Assembly: GCA_026874595.1 (NCBI GenBank)
Contig: CM049318.1
Coordinates: 42,884,456 to 42,948,455 of the forward strand
DNA: 64,000 bases
From: Sipunculus nudus
Lineage: Eukaryota > Annelida > Sipuncula > Golfingiida > Sipunculidae
Direction: 5' to 3'
Shown here: positions 26,199 to 40,224 of the stretch, one piece after another
How positions within the stretch are numbered: the first letter of the stretch is position 1
Layout: the number at the start of each line of letters is the position of its first letter
The notes under the pieces: model-generated
What the model was told of the DNA's origin: nothing
The model's database searches: none
The model's input: only the letters and a program-made list of their open reading frames with translations
Translations under genes and position numbers: made by a program

Positions 26199-27263
26199 TA
26201 TTATATATGAGTTAAACATATATGGTTACTTTATTCTTTAGTGCTATTTCCATTAGACTTCTGGAGATTTATTGCGAGGTACATGGGTGTTAATTTAAAA
26301 GGTCTTACACCAAAATGATCTAATGTTATATACCATATGATTCTAAAAGCGTTGGTTTTATTACTGGCGCCATAGAGTCTGCATGCATATCAACGAAGAT
26401 ATATTTCTCAAGTAGCACTATCCACAAAATGTCTATAAATCCTGCACCCGCCCTTTGCTGATCTAATCCATTAATAAGTTTCTTCTTGTTTCAAAAGAAA
26501 GCGATTTCCATCGACAAATATGACGTTTCTCTGATTGCTTGGCTTAATGGGCGTCATTTACTTGATGACTTGTGCACGGTTGATATTTAAATCATTCTGA
26601 ATACCGTTCAGAAGAAACGCACAGTAAGTAAACCGGAAATGTGTGCGGGTTAGTTGTCTTCCTCCCCGCTAGAAGATCCGACCGGAACCACCCATGGGTC
26701 AGTAGGCACGTACTGGTTGACACGTTCAATACAAGCAAACTACTTTAGAATAACTTGTGGTGCAGTTTCGGATATAGGATTAGTGACTCGTGTAAATTAA
26801 GGCCAAGAATCTTATTAACTTCCCATGGCCCCGGTAAAACACAATTAAAACAAGGTTTTAACTCACCCGGTTATAAAAAAAAACCCCTTCCCAACGAACA
26901 TGGAGGGGGTCAATCACTGACAGTTTACAATTGATATCTATGTTTATTGCATGTTTACATATATACATTAATATAGATACATGGCACTTCTGTATTTGCA
27001 TTTTATATATAGTTTATTACATATACATGGGTTTTACATAGTTACAAACACATTCGATCGATTTTTTTTTTCAATATAGAGACGCATATTAGCATATATA
27101 TTGCCCAGGGTTTTAGGCTTAACACAAAAAATATATGTCTGCATGTATATGCGTGAAAGAGGAAATGATTCCGATCCTATAAAGGTCCGAAATTGGTTTA
27201 AACATATTTAGTTAAACAGTATTAGTAGTAGACTCTTCGGCTCTTCATTTCATGTAAATGCTC

Positions 27264-27265
<2 letters not shown>
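26199..27265. other. Non-coding AT-rich stretch, no feature recognised
   Basis: Short frames only. A poly-A run near 26876 and a poly-T run near 27060. No splice-flanked open segment was convincing. Confidence 0.6.
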
Positions 27266-27324
<59 letters not shown>

Positions 27325-27328
27325 TATA
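27266..27328. repeat. (TA)n microsatellite
   Basis: A run of TA dinucleotides with a few interruptions near the end. Confidence 0.95.
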
Positions 27329-27394
27329 AATTGATTATACTGATTGCTTTTTTGTATTATCGACCAGACAAGGCTATGCACATGCAAAGAAGTC

Positions 27395-29085
27395 ATAATA
27401 TCCGGGGGGAAAATATTCTAATCCTATCAGAGAAAAAATAAAGACGGGACACAAATATGCAAACAACATGAAAACTGAATGTTAGAAAAAAAAATTTCAG
27501 AGAAAAAACAAAGACTGGCCACAAATTAGCAAACAACATTAAAACTGAATGCCAGAAAATTATTATTATCCTATCAGAGAAAAAAAGACGGGACACAAAT
27601 AAGCGAGCAGCATTTAAACTGAAGGCCAGAAAAAAATTCAAATCCTATCAGTGAAAACACAAAGACGGGACACAAATTAACGAACAGCATTCTATGCTAA
27701 ATGCCAGAAAAAATATTCTAATCATATCAGAAAAAAGACGGGCCACAAATTAGCGAACAGCTTTAAAACTGAATGCCAGAAAAACATATTCTAATCCTAT
27801 CAGAGAAAAAACAAAGACGGGACACAAATTATCGAACAGCATAAAACTGAATGCCATTCAAACATATTCTAGTCTTGCCAGAGAAAAAAACAAAGACGGG
27901 ACACAAACTAGCGAAAGCCTTAAAACTGAATGCCAGAAAATTATTATAATCCTATCAGAGAAAAAAAACAAAGACGGGACACAAACTAGCAAAAGCATTA
28001 AAACTGAATGCCAGAAAACATATTCTAATCATATCAGAGAAAAACAAAGACGGGACACAAATTATCGAACAGCATAAAACTGAATGCCAGAAAATTATTA
28101 TAATCCTATCAGAGAAAAAAAAGACGGGACACAAATAAGCGAGCAGCATTTAAACTGAATGCCAGAAAAAAAATTCAAATCTTATCAGTGAAAACACAAA
28201 GACGGGACACAAATTAGCGAACAGCATTTAATACAAAATGCCAGAAAAAAATATTCTAATCATATCAGAGAAAAAGACGGGCCACAAATTAGCGAACAGC
28301 TTTAAAACTGAATGCCAGAAAAACATATTCTAATCCTATCAGAGAAAAAACAAAGACGGGACACAAATTATCGAACAGCATAAAACTGAATGCCATTCAA
28401 ACATATTCTAGTCTTGCCAGAGAAAAAAACAAAGACGGGACACAAACTAGCGAAAGCCTTAAAACTGAATGCCAGAAAATTATTATAATCCTATCAGAGA
28501 AAAAAAACAAAGACGGGACACAAACTAGCAAAAGCATTAAAACTGAATGCCAGAAAACATATTCTAATCATATCAGAGAAAAACAAAGACGGGACACAAA
28601 TTATCGAACAGCATAAAACTGAATGCCAGAAAATTATTATAATCCTATCAGAGAAAAAAAAGACGGGACACAAATAAGCGAGCAGCATTTAAACTGAATG
28701 CCAGAAAAAAATTCAAATCTTATCAGTGAAAACACAAAGACGGGACACAAATTAGCGAACAGCATTTAATACAAAATGCCAGAAAAAAATATTCTAATCA
28801 TATCAGAAAAAAGACGGGCCACAAATTAGCGAACAGCTTTAAAACTGAATGCCAGAAAAACATATTCTAATCCTATCAGAGAAAAAACAAAGAGGGGACA
28901 CAAATTATCGAACAGCATAAAACTGAATGCCAGACAAACATATTCTAATCATATCAGAGAAAAACAAAGACGGGACACAAATTAGCGAACAGCATTTAAG
29001 CTAAATCCCAGAAAAACATATTTTTATCACATCAGAAAAAAAAAAACGAGAAACAATTTAGCGAACAGCATTAAAATTGAATACG
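27395..29085. repeat. Tandem array of 73-80-bp units with 539-bp higher-order copy
   Basis: Each unit has CAAAGACGGGACACAAATT, AACAGCATAAAACTGAATGCCAG and ATTCTAATCCTATCAGAG. There are about 22 copies. The block around 27955 is repeated almost exactly at 28494, a 539-bp offset covering seven units. Peptides read from the minus strand are by-products of the repeat. Confidence 0.92.
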
Positions 29086-29790
29086 AGTGTCAACATCCTT
29101 CTTATTTTTAATTTCAGCCCGATGTCCAAGTCGGACTGAATTTCAAAAAAAGACATGAGTAAACAAAACAATAAAGTATATTGAATGAAAACTTACACTT
29201 CCCTGGAGAGGCGACCCACATATACGGATCAATGATCTCTAGAGTCCATAAAATCACCAAAAAATCACTGAGTCATGTATCCTGAATGTACACTAAACAC
29301 GATAGATCCATTGGCAACCCGGCTGCTAATCACATGATCGACGCGAACATGATATTGGAATGCGCTTCTGTTCAGGCCGCTGATTACTGTGTATACACAG
29401 GCAATATAATTAGCGCCTCACTCCGCTGAACAGTCTTGGTTGACACAGTTCTCCGCTGAAATACGCGCTTGCCATACAAGGCGAAATCTTTAATCACTGA
29501 TAGATAGGCTCACAGCCTTCTCTGTAAGAACACTTAGATAATGTCTGTCTCGGCAATATAATTCTGGATGTATCCAGCATTATGTACCTAAATATGCTAC
29601 TGTGCACGACAATATTCAGTACCACACAGGATAAGCGTATAAATTTTCCCGGTCTGTAACTGGACTTCACCATTCTCAATTTCGTCAGAGATATCTCCGT
29701 GGCAACCCCCACACACGGACGTTATACATACAGAAACATCGTCTCTCAGGTGATCGGCTGGACCGATGACAAACAGTCAGACTACACCCT
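29086..29790. other. Unique non-coding stretch
   Basis: Mixed-composition DNA with one 72-codon minus frame (29494-29712) that shows no recognised motif. Nothing supports a gene. Confidence 0.5.
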
Positions 29791-29792
29791 GG

Positions 29793-29793
<1 letters not shown>

Positions 29794-29842
<49 letters not shown>
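29794..29842. repeat. (TA)n microsatellite
   Basis: An almost uninterrupted TA run of about 50 bases. Confidence 0.95.
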
Positions 29843-29846
<4 letters not shown>

Positions 29847-29963
29847 AAACATACATAGCGTAATATTACTCCTGACACTTCTATACTTTAGTCCACAAGG
29901 TGGTGGTGTTTGTGGAATTCCACTGTATATACAGTGACACATCAGACTGGTCTTAGCTGGCAT

Positions 29964-30217
29964 GACTTTCTACTTATCATGCCCATTATCTGACAGACTT
30001 CAGGAGACTTTGTATTTATCATGCGCATTATCTTACGGACTTCAGGACACGTTCAAATTATCATGCGCAATATCTTATGGACTTCAGGACACTTTCTACT
30101 TATCATGCTCATTATCTGACGGACTTTAGGACACTTGCTACTCATCATGCTCATTATCTGACGGACTTTAGGACACTTGCTACTCATCATGCTCATCATC
30201 TGACGGACTTCAGGACA
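29964..30217. repeat. 42-bp tandem repeat, about 6 copies
   Basis: Units such as TCATGCTCATTATCTGACGG plus ACTTTAGGACACTTGCTACT repeat with exact 42-bp spacing at 30121, 30163 and 30205, and less well upstream. 42 is divisible by three, which explains the repeated peptide on the minus strand. Confidence 0.9.
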
Positions 30218-30838
30218 CGAAAACAGGAGTAGCTGATTATAGTATTCTATAAACTTAATTTTCAGACATTTTTTTTTATAAAAGCAGAGATACAACATGG
30301 GGTCGATGATCATGACAGCTGACATCCTCGCAGGCTTCTACTGTACAACAAAAACGTATATTGAAGTGTTCTGCCTTGCTTAGGTTATCAGTGATAATGG
30401 TTCCCTCGATTTTCCGAGATCTGTTTGCAGCTGTACTGCGATTAAAAACCTCATGTTGCCAATCAAGCTACCTTCCTTATTTACCAAGGACCTAAAATAT
30501 GGAATTCATAACCAGAAATATACACTTTAGACAGGTTAAAAACTGTCCTTAACAATATTCTCTGTTCTGGTGACAACATTATTATTCAATTCTCTACGTC
30601 TTTTTTACTGGTGTTCATGTTGCCCCTTTACAACCTAAATATTACATAAATCCGTGACAGCTAAAACGTAAATTCACTTATTCTTTGGACGCATCTCTAT
30701 AATTATTCTTTGCACAGTGTGCTTAATTATTTTTGAATTCGTTTACTTGCTCATGAATCCGCTCGGAGATCCGCTCTTCAGATCTGTTTATTCGGATGGC
30801 TGCTTTGTCACTGGTACAGTGCTGTCCCCATCTCGGGG
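30218..30838. other. Unique non-coding stretch
   Basis: No open segment with splice signals or known motifs. Confidence 0.5.
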
Positions 30839-30839
30839 C

Positions 30840-30883
<44 letters not shown>
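30840..30883. repeat. (AAT)n microsatellite
   Basis: About 14 trinucleotide copies in a row. Confidence 0.95.
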
Positions 30884-31615
30884 CAAACATTATTTTACAA
30901 GCGCTGAGGATATTCCTTTAACAACAGTCTATCCTCCCAGTGACAAGTAGCCATAATCCTCAACAGATGGCACCAACGTCCGGATGCCTGCCATCAACCC
31001 GCTTTTCTGTATTGATGAGCTATAATTCTTACGTACCAATCCAGTTCATGTATACAGTATTTTGTCTGTGGCGCAAGTAATAATATTAGGTCAAGCAAAC
31101 GTATTTCAAATCTCATTATACTATCATATATCATAATTGATTATGAAAAAAAAAATAAATTGGGAATTTACATAAAATGAGCCCAATTCCTAAGGAAAAA
31201 AAATTTCTATATATTTTCCCCCTAAAAACATGAGGTTGTGTGATTTGTTCAAAAACTATTGGCACATCTATGAGCACTGTCAACTCGGCAGTGACGTCAC
31301 ACACTGGGATATTCCCTGTGACTAAGAATTCTAGATCTCAGTAAAAGCTCAGTATTTTTGCCACTGTCAGTCAAAATTTTCAGGAGAGAATAAAAACAAC
31401 ATGCATTACTAGATCTTAGTTGTTGATAAAATTTAGTCCATGATGTCACATGTGTACTAGCCAATTAATTCAGGGCAATGTCTGGGATTTGGATGAAGAT
31501 CTCCATTCACACAACAAACGCACGTGGATTAGGTTTACTTAACCTTAAGGTGTGTACCGTGTACTGTATTCTAGATTAGAATAAAAAAAAACTTGACATA
31601 TGTTATGACTTCTAA
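30884..31615. other. Unique AT-rich non-coding stretch
   Basis: Short poly-A runs (31146, 31195, 31584) and no recognised gene or repeat boundary. Confidence 0.5.
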
Positions 31616-31617
31616 TA

Positions 31618-31900
31618 ATTTGAAGCATCTGACATACAAGTTCACATTCATTTTGTCGATACTTTGAAGCAACTGAGATAGAGGTTGTAGGAACAATGTC
31701 ATGTTTTTCATATATATTGAAGCAACTCAGATGTACAGGTTCCAGGACCACATTAATTTTGTCCCTACCTTGAAGTAACAGAGATACAGGTTCCAGGAAC
31801 AATGTCATTTTTTCATATATTGAAGAAACTGAGATGTACAGGTTCCAGAGCATCAGTAATTATGTCCATACTTTGAATCAAATGAGATTAAGGTACATTA
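31618..31900. repeat. Diverged tandem repeat, about 54-bp unit, 5-6 copies
   Basis: Recurring TTGAAGCAACTGAGATGTAC, GGTTCCAGGAACAATGTCA and CATATATTGAAG blocks with substitutions and small length changes. The 102-codon minus frame here is a by-product. Confidence 0.8.
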
Positions 31901-33000
31901 TCATAGTTTTTTAGTTCAGTTAACTAATCGTGGCATAAGGGAAACGCACCATAATGTCGGGGGAGGGGTGGTGGTGGAAAGACGACCCTCTCCCATGGTG
32001 TAGAAAGTGTTTTTAAGAATATGAAGATTTTTTATCAACTTTTGTTAGCCTACAAATTGCTTATAAACCATTAAATAGGTTAATAAAAATTAGGAAAATA
32101 TTTGAAATACATCGGTATATATTTTAATTATATTCTCTTTCCTTGCTGCTTTAAATGAAACGGTTTTTAAAATAATAATGTGTTTGTAATTTGTTGAAGT
32201 AACACGCTGACGTTGGTTTAATCTGTTCCGTTCGTTTTCTGTGACTTTCTGTAACTTTCAGTTTGTTTCAATAACATTCAGCTTCTTTCATTAATTTCTC
32301 ACTTTCAACCTTTTTTCTTGAACTTTTTTCTGCTTTGTTTGAAACTATGATTAATTTTTGGCTAGAGATGTAACACAGTAAGTCTCCCCAGCGAAGACCT
32401 TAATCTGAAAAAAAGTAAATTATGATTATGAGATTACAATAATTTATAAACTGTCAAAAATATTGAAATTATAGAATATGTGACTTTAGCTTTCTTAACT
32501 TTATGTCACCTTGTTTCTCTCTGCTTTGCTAAATTTAAATGCAATACTGAAACTTTGAATTTTAAGAAGAATCCAGAAAATGTTTGCTGTGACGTACTTC
32601 CTGAAGGAGTATAAATATTAACGAAAAGCAATGCTACAGTTTCCCATCATTAAATCCAATAACCATTAGAAATATATTATGACTTTAGACATAATTCCAA
32701 GCTCTTATCTGTGTATTTATCGCACTGGTCAATCGTCAAGCCGTAACTCCAACAAAACCCAAAGAAAATTATGGCAAGCATAGTATCTTATATCCATAAC
32801 TTATATATTTAATTATTGACGTGGGAAACTAACCTGAAAACAAAACAAGCGAAATAAGAACATCTGTAACTATAAATTAAAGACATTCGTAATACCAATG
32901 TACGAGCAGCTGAAGAATATGCCTTGTTAAGGGCCTCCGCTATGACTCCTAATTGTGTACCTTAAGGTGACGCGTCTTTAAACGCCCGCTGCTGAACATA
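31901..33000. other. AT-rich non-coding stretch
   Basis: No reading frame or repeat I can name. Confidence 0.5.
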
Positions 33001-33004
33001 TAAA

Positions 33005-33120
33005 GTTTTAAATTCCTTTCGCCACATCTAGCTCAGATTTGTTCTATAAAGAACACTGTGACCTTGAAAAGTAGGTCAATGTGACCCATCTTTAAACGTT
33101 ATCATGATTTGGTTTGTATA
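33005..33120. repeat. Fragment of a dispersed repeat with AGGTCA motifs
   Basis: It contains CACTGTGACCTTGAAAAG and GTAGGTCAATGTGACCC. A weaker relative is at 33295-33390 (GATCACCTCGAAAGTAGATC). The sequence style matches the modules of the Helitron-like element at 38.2 kb. Confidence 0.5.
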
Positions 33121-35390
33121 TGTCTGCTCTTAAGAAATCAAAATCTAAATTTCATTCTTTTTTTAGATATCCTCCTCGTAAGAGAAAAATTAAACATTAT
33201 ATAATTATATATATATATCATATATACTAACATGATACAATTCCGACCAACATTCTCATACAAGAATTACTGTTCATCAAGATATATATCCACCATGTGA
33301 TATGTTCAACAGATTTTTTATATAAACAGCTCGATCACCTCGAAAGTAGATCAAAGATACGTATCTTTAAACTTGACCAAGTTTTCCTTGATTACAACTG
33401 CCCTGGTTTAAATCTTCCTTATTTACCTCACTCTCCAGCAGTTGACCTATCCCCAACAGCCCAAATGCTCCGCCCTTTTAACCTAATTATTATAATGAGC
33501 CCCCAAAACGCTCCTTCACAGAAGGTCTTCCATGCCCATGGTTGCGAGAGGTGTTTACAAGACAAAAAGTCGATGCCGTATGACGTCGCATTGTCTGACG
33601 TCATCAGCTGGAATCGCTGTTCTCTAATGATGAATATATCGCAGGCATTGTGAATTAGCTCTCTTGCCATACTTTTTATTATTTGTATCATACGAATTAC
33701 GTGCCAGGTATGACATTATTATTCACGCGGTAGTCGGGGGAATAGCTCCTGCAACCTATTGCCTAAAACGTTTTATACTGTCTCCTTTATATAAAACGGA
33801 TATCCCGGAAAACATGCCGACATGGGTACTGGTACAGACTACACGTGTTCTTTTTTGGCGGAGCTCTGCCAAATTATGCAAATTTTGTGCTTGTCAGATG
33901 ATTGACGGTTTACAATGCCAAAGCTGACCTGATTGGTTGTCGTGAGTCAAATGATTGTGATTAATCATTGAATGAATGTAGGAGCATATGCAGCAAATTC
34001 GTTCTGAGAATTTTTTTTTTTTTTTTTTTGTAAAAATGTGACAACCCATGCATTTTTGTTCTTCACCTTCCCATGAACCCAGAAAAATATGGTGCCAATT
34101 ATTTTAATCAGTTTTAATTTTTTTTTTCCTTTCGACCTATGGATTCAGGAAATACATGAAGCTAGTAAGAATCATTTTTAGAGTTTTGTGACGTTTGTTT
34201 GAATTCAATGGACGAAACCGTTCAAATTACAGGCTATACAGATGATGACCTTGAGTTCATTCATAAACAAATGCAACTTCTCCATAGTTATCAAACGTTG
34301 TAAATAAAATAATGGTTCATGTGACTGGTTAAAATACTTAAATTTGATATTTGCTAAACGCAGATACAGATAAAAATTTAATTATCCTCAAGTAAAATTT
34401 AACAAATTATTATTCATGTGTTTGATTTGAGAGATCATTAAGCAGTAAACTGGACGAACAATAAGACGAACTGAGTTCAGATTGAGACTTAGTGAGAAAA
34501 AATGGATATGATGCTGGCAAAATATTAAAGAAATTTCTATCACAATAAGCCTTGTCAGAAAAGTTAAATGTAATTAAAGAAATTTGTATGTGCTCCTCAA
34601 CCTTATGGACTTCCTCCATTTCTATCCTCACACTATAATGTCAGCAAAGGTTTTGTTGTTTTTATTGCCGTTATTAATATTACAATAATAATTACAGGGG
34701 AAAGTATGGCTTAATCCAGAATAAAATGCAAGACATTTCATTATTTTTAAGGCATATGTTTTACTACATAAGGCACAAGTCATTTTGTTAAAGTGTGCGC
34801 CAATTCATAGTCTATTTGGATCACGGTGTCAGGTAAATAAGTGTTAATTAATTGGATAAGCAGGCCTCTGACGACAGTTTTGCATACATTTATCTGGTAT
34901 AAAAAATAAAATACAAAAAAAAATTTGCTCCAGCTAATCCAGCTTCTGCATCTGACATGCATTGGATTTAATGATTCTAGCTAAAAAAGCATATCCAGTG
35001 ACAGCCATCCCATATTTCATAAGATATCATAAAAATATCAAAATAGTTTATCTTCACTCTAATCTGAATCTTATTGTTAAACTAGCATTCTATGGATAGT
35101 GTTACCCGGCTGCTACTCAAACTCTATATAAAAAGAATGCCTTCACTGTAAAAAATCCAGATACATGCGTGTATTGTTTTGAAATGGGTGCGTATTTAAT
35201 CAAATTTGTCTATCTTTTAAGCAAAACTTGATTACACTTAAAAGAGTGGTGGAAACTTTTATCGTAATATCAACGCGTTCGATGGAACGGCTTTTTCTAC
35301 ACAGAGCGTTATTATCTGACGGATATTTTTTAACACAAGGCGTTAATAAATCTTTCTTAAAAAAAATAGTTTACGCTATTGCCGCTAGAC
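33121..35390. other. Non-coding stretch with poly-T and short AT runs
   Basis: A TA run near 33205 and poly-T at 34013-34029. Overlapping small frames at 33297-33927 on both strands look random. Nothing else recognised. Confidence 0.5.
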
Positions 35391-35510
35391 GTCCATACCT
35401 ACAGTCGTCACGTGTCATTGTCACATGATACAAGCCGCGCGCAGCACAAAGCAGACGAGAGAAAGAACGCGTGTTGTCTACATGTGCTGCAGAAGCCGTT
35501 TTACGTAAGT
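35391..35510 (+). promoter_or_regulatory. Possible promoter and first exon with splice donor
   Basis: A locally CpG-rich patch (GCCGCGCGCAGC, GAACGCGTG) is followed by TTTTAC then GTAAGT at 35505-35510, a good 5' splice site. It is the only such patch for tens of kilobases and it lies upstream of the other exon-like segments on the plus strand. This is a guess from composition and one splice motif. Confidence 0.25.
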
Positions 35511-35797
35511 ACCAAGTATTCTGGTGAGTATTGAATGAAATATGAATTGTTCTTGAACAATGCCAATGTTGGTAGCAGGTCATTATTGCCATTTGCGATT
35601 CAAGCAAGTTTACTCCCGTGCCTTATATTATATACAAGTTGTGCGGGCCGAACATATCTCCCGCTGGACTTTGCCGATCTTGATTTGTAGAAACATATTA
35701 TCTCAAATTTCCCATTGGCATTTTTCTTAGATGGCTTCAATGAATAAAGATTCAGAATGATTGGTTTCTCAAACTCACCAGTTCAGAATGGGGAACT

Positions 35798-35809
35798 GAA
35801 GATGGCGGC
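35798..35809 (+). promoter_or_regulatory. TISU-like start element with nearby ETS-like site
   Basis: GAAGATGGCGGC fits the TISU consensus (SAASATGGCGGC), which combines a promoter element and a start codon in animal genes with very short leaders. CATTTCCGGTCAG, an ETS-type motif, follows 8 bases later. The frame after the ATG runs straight into poly-C and CA-rich low-complexity DNA, so a real gene start is doubtful. Confidence 0.2.
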
Positions 35810-35810
35810 A

Positions 35811-36800
35811 TCAGCGTCATTTCCGGTCAGGGACCCCCCCCCCCCCACCACACACACAAACACATGCACACACACCCACCACTCCCCTACATGGAAAAAA
35901 AAGGTATTGAAAACTCATCAGACAAAGCCCCACTTCTGAAAGGGAGGACAAAAACCCAAGTCACTCTATGTAAACACACAAACATGGTCTTCTGTATCAG
36001 TTTTACAACGTCTAACTCTATATACAACTATTACAACGTTTACTTGCTCTTAAAGTTTAATAATAATATTCATTTTAGGCTGTCGTTTAAGACCAGAAGA
36101 GTTACTTTGGAAAAAAAAACAATTTGATCACTGGTTCACCCTGTAATATCATTTGACAATTTTCATAATAAAAAAAATAAAAATATTATGTTTCCAGTAT
36201 ATGTTGATTCTAGCCAGGTTTATATATATATTATTTTATAGTAAACTCTGAAATGAAGTCAGTCTTTTATTCTAATTATAAATTTATTTCATTTCTAATA
36301 TTTAAATAATTATGATTATTCTCTGAATATCAGGGGGGAGGGAAGGTAGGATTACATTGACCATACTCCCTTGCTGAAAAGTGTGTGTTTGGGGGGGGGG
36401 GGTCAGTATCTACCACTCTTACATATTAATGCTTCTGAAAAGAAACCAGAAAAAAATAATAAAAACATAGTAATTATTTAAAACACATGCCTAATATAAA
36501 TAAGTGTATAACATCTGTGTTAGTACTTTCCAAAAGAGAAACAATCTCAATATTAGTACAGCATTGCTACTTCATGCAGCAGGTACCAATGGCTCTTTTT
36601 ATTACATCAGGAACTGGCTCTTATAAATAAGAACATGCAGAGACATTTAGACGACCTGATGGACCTGGTAGATGCAGATTAGGCAAGGCCAGATCCTGGG
36701 ACAGGTTGTAGAAAAAAATGATCAAGGCAGCATCCTATAGCCCCAACAACAACATGGCACATAAAGAAGAATTGGATACCACCTGGGTGACCGCAATTAG
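35811..36800. other. Low-complexity and unique non-coding DNA
   Basis: Poly-C and CA-rich tract 35836-35888, poly-G near 36392. The stretch 36640-36812 has more even base composition and ends at a splice donor (see next entry). Confidence 0.5.
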
Positions 36801-36812
36801 AAGGAATATTAA
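36715..36812 (+). other. Possible exon end with GTAAGT donor
   Basis: One frame is open from an ATG-containing KKMIKAASYSPNNNMAHKE through WVTAIRRNI and meets GTAAGT at 36813. The upstream border is unclear. Identity unknown. Confidence 0.2.
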
Positions 36813-38181
36813 GTAAGTTTTAATTTTTATTCTTTTTTTATACTTTTTAGGGATTAAATTATACTTTTTTATCCTTTTTTATAATCATCATCTTCAGGTG
36901 GTCATTATAGGCCAATTACCTGAACTAGCTGAGTGCAGCGACATGCTCTGTCATTATTTCATCATATTGTCCATTTAATTAGCGATAATATTTCTTTAAT
37001 TAAATTTTACAGGTAAATCTAAGTTAATTATTAGCTCAGCATACTGTAGGTCACCTAAGATATAGTGATCAGCCTTTGTCCATTGTATGATGTTTTCTGT
37101 TAACAGGGAACAAATCCAAAATATTAGACCTGCTAATTATTACGTAACATCTAGGTAGGTCTTTGGTATATCACATGCGAAATTAAGTCATTGTAACCTA
37201 TAATCTGCAAGTTATGTGCTTCTGTGTGTTTTCAGTACTTAAATAAGGCTTTAAAAACATCAATTTTGCATTCATCTCAAAATGAATGCATGGTTGTGAA
37301 TTATCTGCACATATATCCATATCACGATTCAAATATTAGGACTAATCAGCCCCGCCAGTTCTTTAGAACTGTTGCTGACACAATCGCAAATTAGTAACAT
37401 TTTGTGCTGTTGCTGTATAAAATTCATACATCAGATATGTCACTTTTGATTGTATTGAATTTTCTGATATTTTTAATATGAGCATCATAAATAGCCCTTT
37501 CAGTTGTGCAAAATTGGTGTGACCACGATCACTATTTACATTCTCTTTATTTTTATGCATTTTTAATGATATGTTTTCAAACCTAGAAATCAGGCTTGAA
37601 ATGTTACAATATCGATCCAGCTTGGAAACAAGTTTTTCCTTGTGAAGCACAGATAGAAAGAATATGCATCCTTAGGCATGTGCATCATTCCTCTTACCTG
37701 CTGTGGACACATTTGCGAAAATTCTAAAAAAGCAGCAATCTAAGTAACTGTTGATAAATTTCAATATTTTGGTACACTGGTACCTGAAATATGTAGATAA
37801 TTTCATATTTAATCTGTCTTCAAGCATATTGTTATACTAAGGCTCATTCATTTTTTAGATGAGATCATTCAGTGTCCGAGGCTATGTAAAAATTTGGGTA
37901 AAATTTGGTATGACTTCAAAAAGCAGGAATATGAAGTGGTGTTGTCTTTGTTCTGTTTGGCAGATTCCTGAAGCTAGGATGCAAAAGCAGGTTGAAGTTA
38001 CACTTCTGAAAATCTACATAAATTGAAGCAACACACGATTGGCCAAGTACACCAAACACGCTAGATGCAGGAAATTCAAGATTACTACCAGTAATAAGTG
38101 TGTCCTTTATTATATCATTGAGGTTGGTATTTACTATCCAGGTAGAAAACACATGATCCTAATTTATCAATGTAATTGTAT
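36813..38181. other. AT-rich non-coding stretch
   Basis: Possible intron if the exon-like segments are real. Small frames on the minus strand (37363-37650, 37916-38152) show no known motif. Confidence 0.5.
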
Positions 38182-40224
38182 CGCCAGACATAGTCTGGAG
38201 ATACTATGGTTTAGGCACGGTTGCGCCGCTGCCGCCGCCGCAGAGATTTCTTTTGGACACAATAACTCAAAAAATATTTCAAGGATCTTTTTCAAACTTG
38301 ACACATTTATAGATATAGGTGAGAGGACGAAGCCTATTTAAAATGGGGTCATGACCTCAACTAGGAGAGTGACCTTGACCTTGAATAGATCCATTTTTGG
38401 GGAAAATCACACAAATTCTTAAATATCTCAAGAAATCTTTCATGGATTTATCCAAAAATCAAGTTGGACAAAGATCTTGGATAGTGATGTCATGTACCGG
38501 AAACTGGTGGTGCCACCTAGTATCCTTTTCTTGTTTTTGTGCCGTTTAATACCCCCATCATTGCCACTTGACAGTACTTTTAGCATCACAAGTCAAAAAC
38601 TGATTGACAGATTTCTTTAATATTATGCATGTACATAGGTATGGGTTAAGGGATGATGTATATTAAAATTGGGGTCATGACCTTTCCTTTGAGAGTGGCT
38701 TTGACCTTGAATATTACCATATATGGTGAAAATCACATAAAATCATGAATATCTTAAAAAGGGATGCATGGATTGGTCCAAAAATCAAGTTGACGGAAGA
38801 TCTTGGATAGTTTTGTCTTTTTTCAGAAGATAGGTGGCGCCAACTGTTGTCCTTTTCTGTTTTTTTTGCGCCTTTGAATACCCCATCATTGCCACTTGAC
38901 AGTATATACTGTGAGCATTATAAGTCAAACAGTAATGGACAGATTTCTTTCATGTTATGCATGTATATAGATATGGTTTATGGAATGAGGTATATTTAAT
39001 TTTAAATTTAATTTTAAAATTTAATTTAATTTAGATTATTTTTTTTTAAATTTAATTTTTTTTTTCAAATGTTGGATATTTTGGAATGCAGTTTATTGAT
39101 TTGGGGTCATGACCGTGACTATGAGAGTGACCTTGACCTTGAATATTCCCATATTTGGTGAAAAACATAAAATCATGAATATCTTAAAAAGGGCCACTTG
39201 ACAGCACTGTGAGCATTATAAGTCAAAAACTAATGGACAGATTTCTTTTATATTATGCATATACATAGATTTGGATTATTGGATGAGATATATTTAAATT
39301 TGGGTCCTGACCTTGCATATGAGAGTGGACTTGACTATAAATATTGCCATATATGGTAAAAATCACCAACTATCATGAAAATCTCCAGTGAACCTGGGGG
39401 ATTGCTTCAGCTAGTGGTCTGCACATGGTGTTGCATCATGTTTTGCCCAAACATCAGCAGTTCTGGGCCATGGTCAGATTCTATAAATAGATATGATGGT
39501 CAGTGATAAATGAATTAGTGCACTGGGTACCACAGAGTCACAACTGGATCATTTTCCTTTGAGAGTGGTCTTGACCTTTGGACGAAGACTATTTAAAATG
39601 GCTCATGAAGGTTGCCTATATGGGACTTGACAGTATTGTCAGCATTATAAAATAAAAATTAAAAAGTTGTTGGATAGTGTTGTCATGTGCTGGAAACTAA
39701 TTGGCAGATATCTTTCATATTATGCATATAGATAGATATTGGTAATGTGATGAGTCATTTGCTGGGAACTGCATGGTGGCACCCCCTACTCTATTTTCTT
39801 GTTTTTCCACAATTTATGCTATTGATAAGGAACAAATGACAATTTTTATGACAATATAACAATTTATTACAAAGAACAAAATATGATGTGAAACAAAATA
39901 TAACATATTATTATTTCATTCTCAGACAATATACCTCACTTACATATTGATGTGTGTAGAATTACTCAAATCTTTGCTTATGTCTGATAACATGATATTA
40001 CTATTACAATTACTTACTTCAGTTTTTTATAACAGTGTTTGAGATTTGTTTTGTCTTTTCATATAATTATTGCTAGTTATTAAATATAATACAGATTTAT
40101 ACCATTAATCACATATATAATAGCAATGCTAAAATACAAATACATCACATTATATCAACAAAATACCACAAAACCTCATTTGTCTGGCAATACTATGGCA
40201 CCAGCGGTGCCAAGAAATGTCTAG
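38182..40224 (+). mobile_element. Helitron-like non-autonomous element, about 2.0 kb
   Basis: The 5' end has a perfect hairpin, CCAGACATAGTCTGG (38184-38198). Its GCCAGACA is repeated inverted as TGTCTGGC just inside the 3' end (40181-40188), an asymmetric terminal inverted repeat. The 3' end has the hairpin GGCACCAGCGGTGCC (40197-40211), then 9 nt, then CTAG (40221-40224), with T residues on both flanks. The interior holds diverged tandem modules with GGGGTCATGACC and GTGACCTTGACCTTGAA near 38345, 38670, 39105 and 39302, and GCCACTTGACAG at 38562, 38889 and 39194. It has no coding capacity. It fits non-autonomous Helitron2/Helentron-type elements (HINEs), known from bivalves as pearl-like repeats. 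Confidence 0.65.
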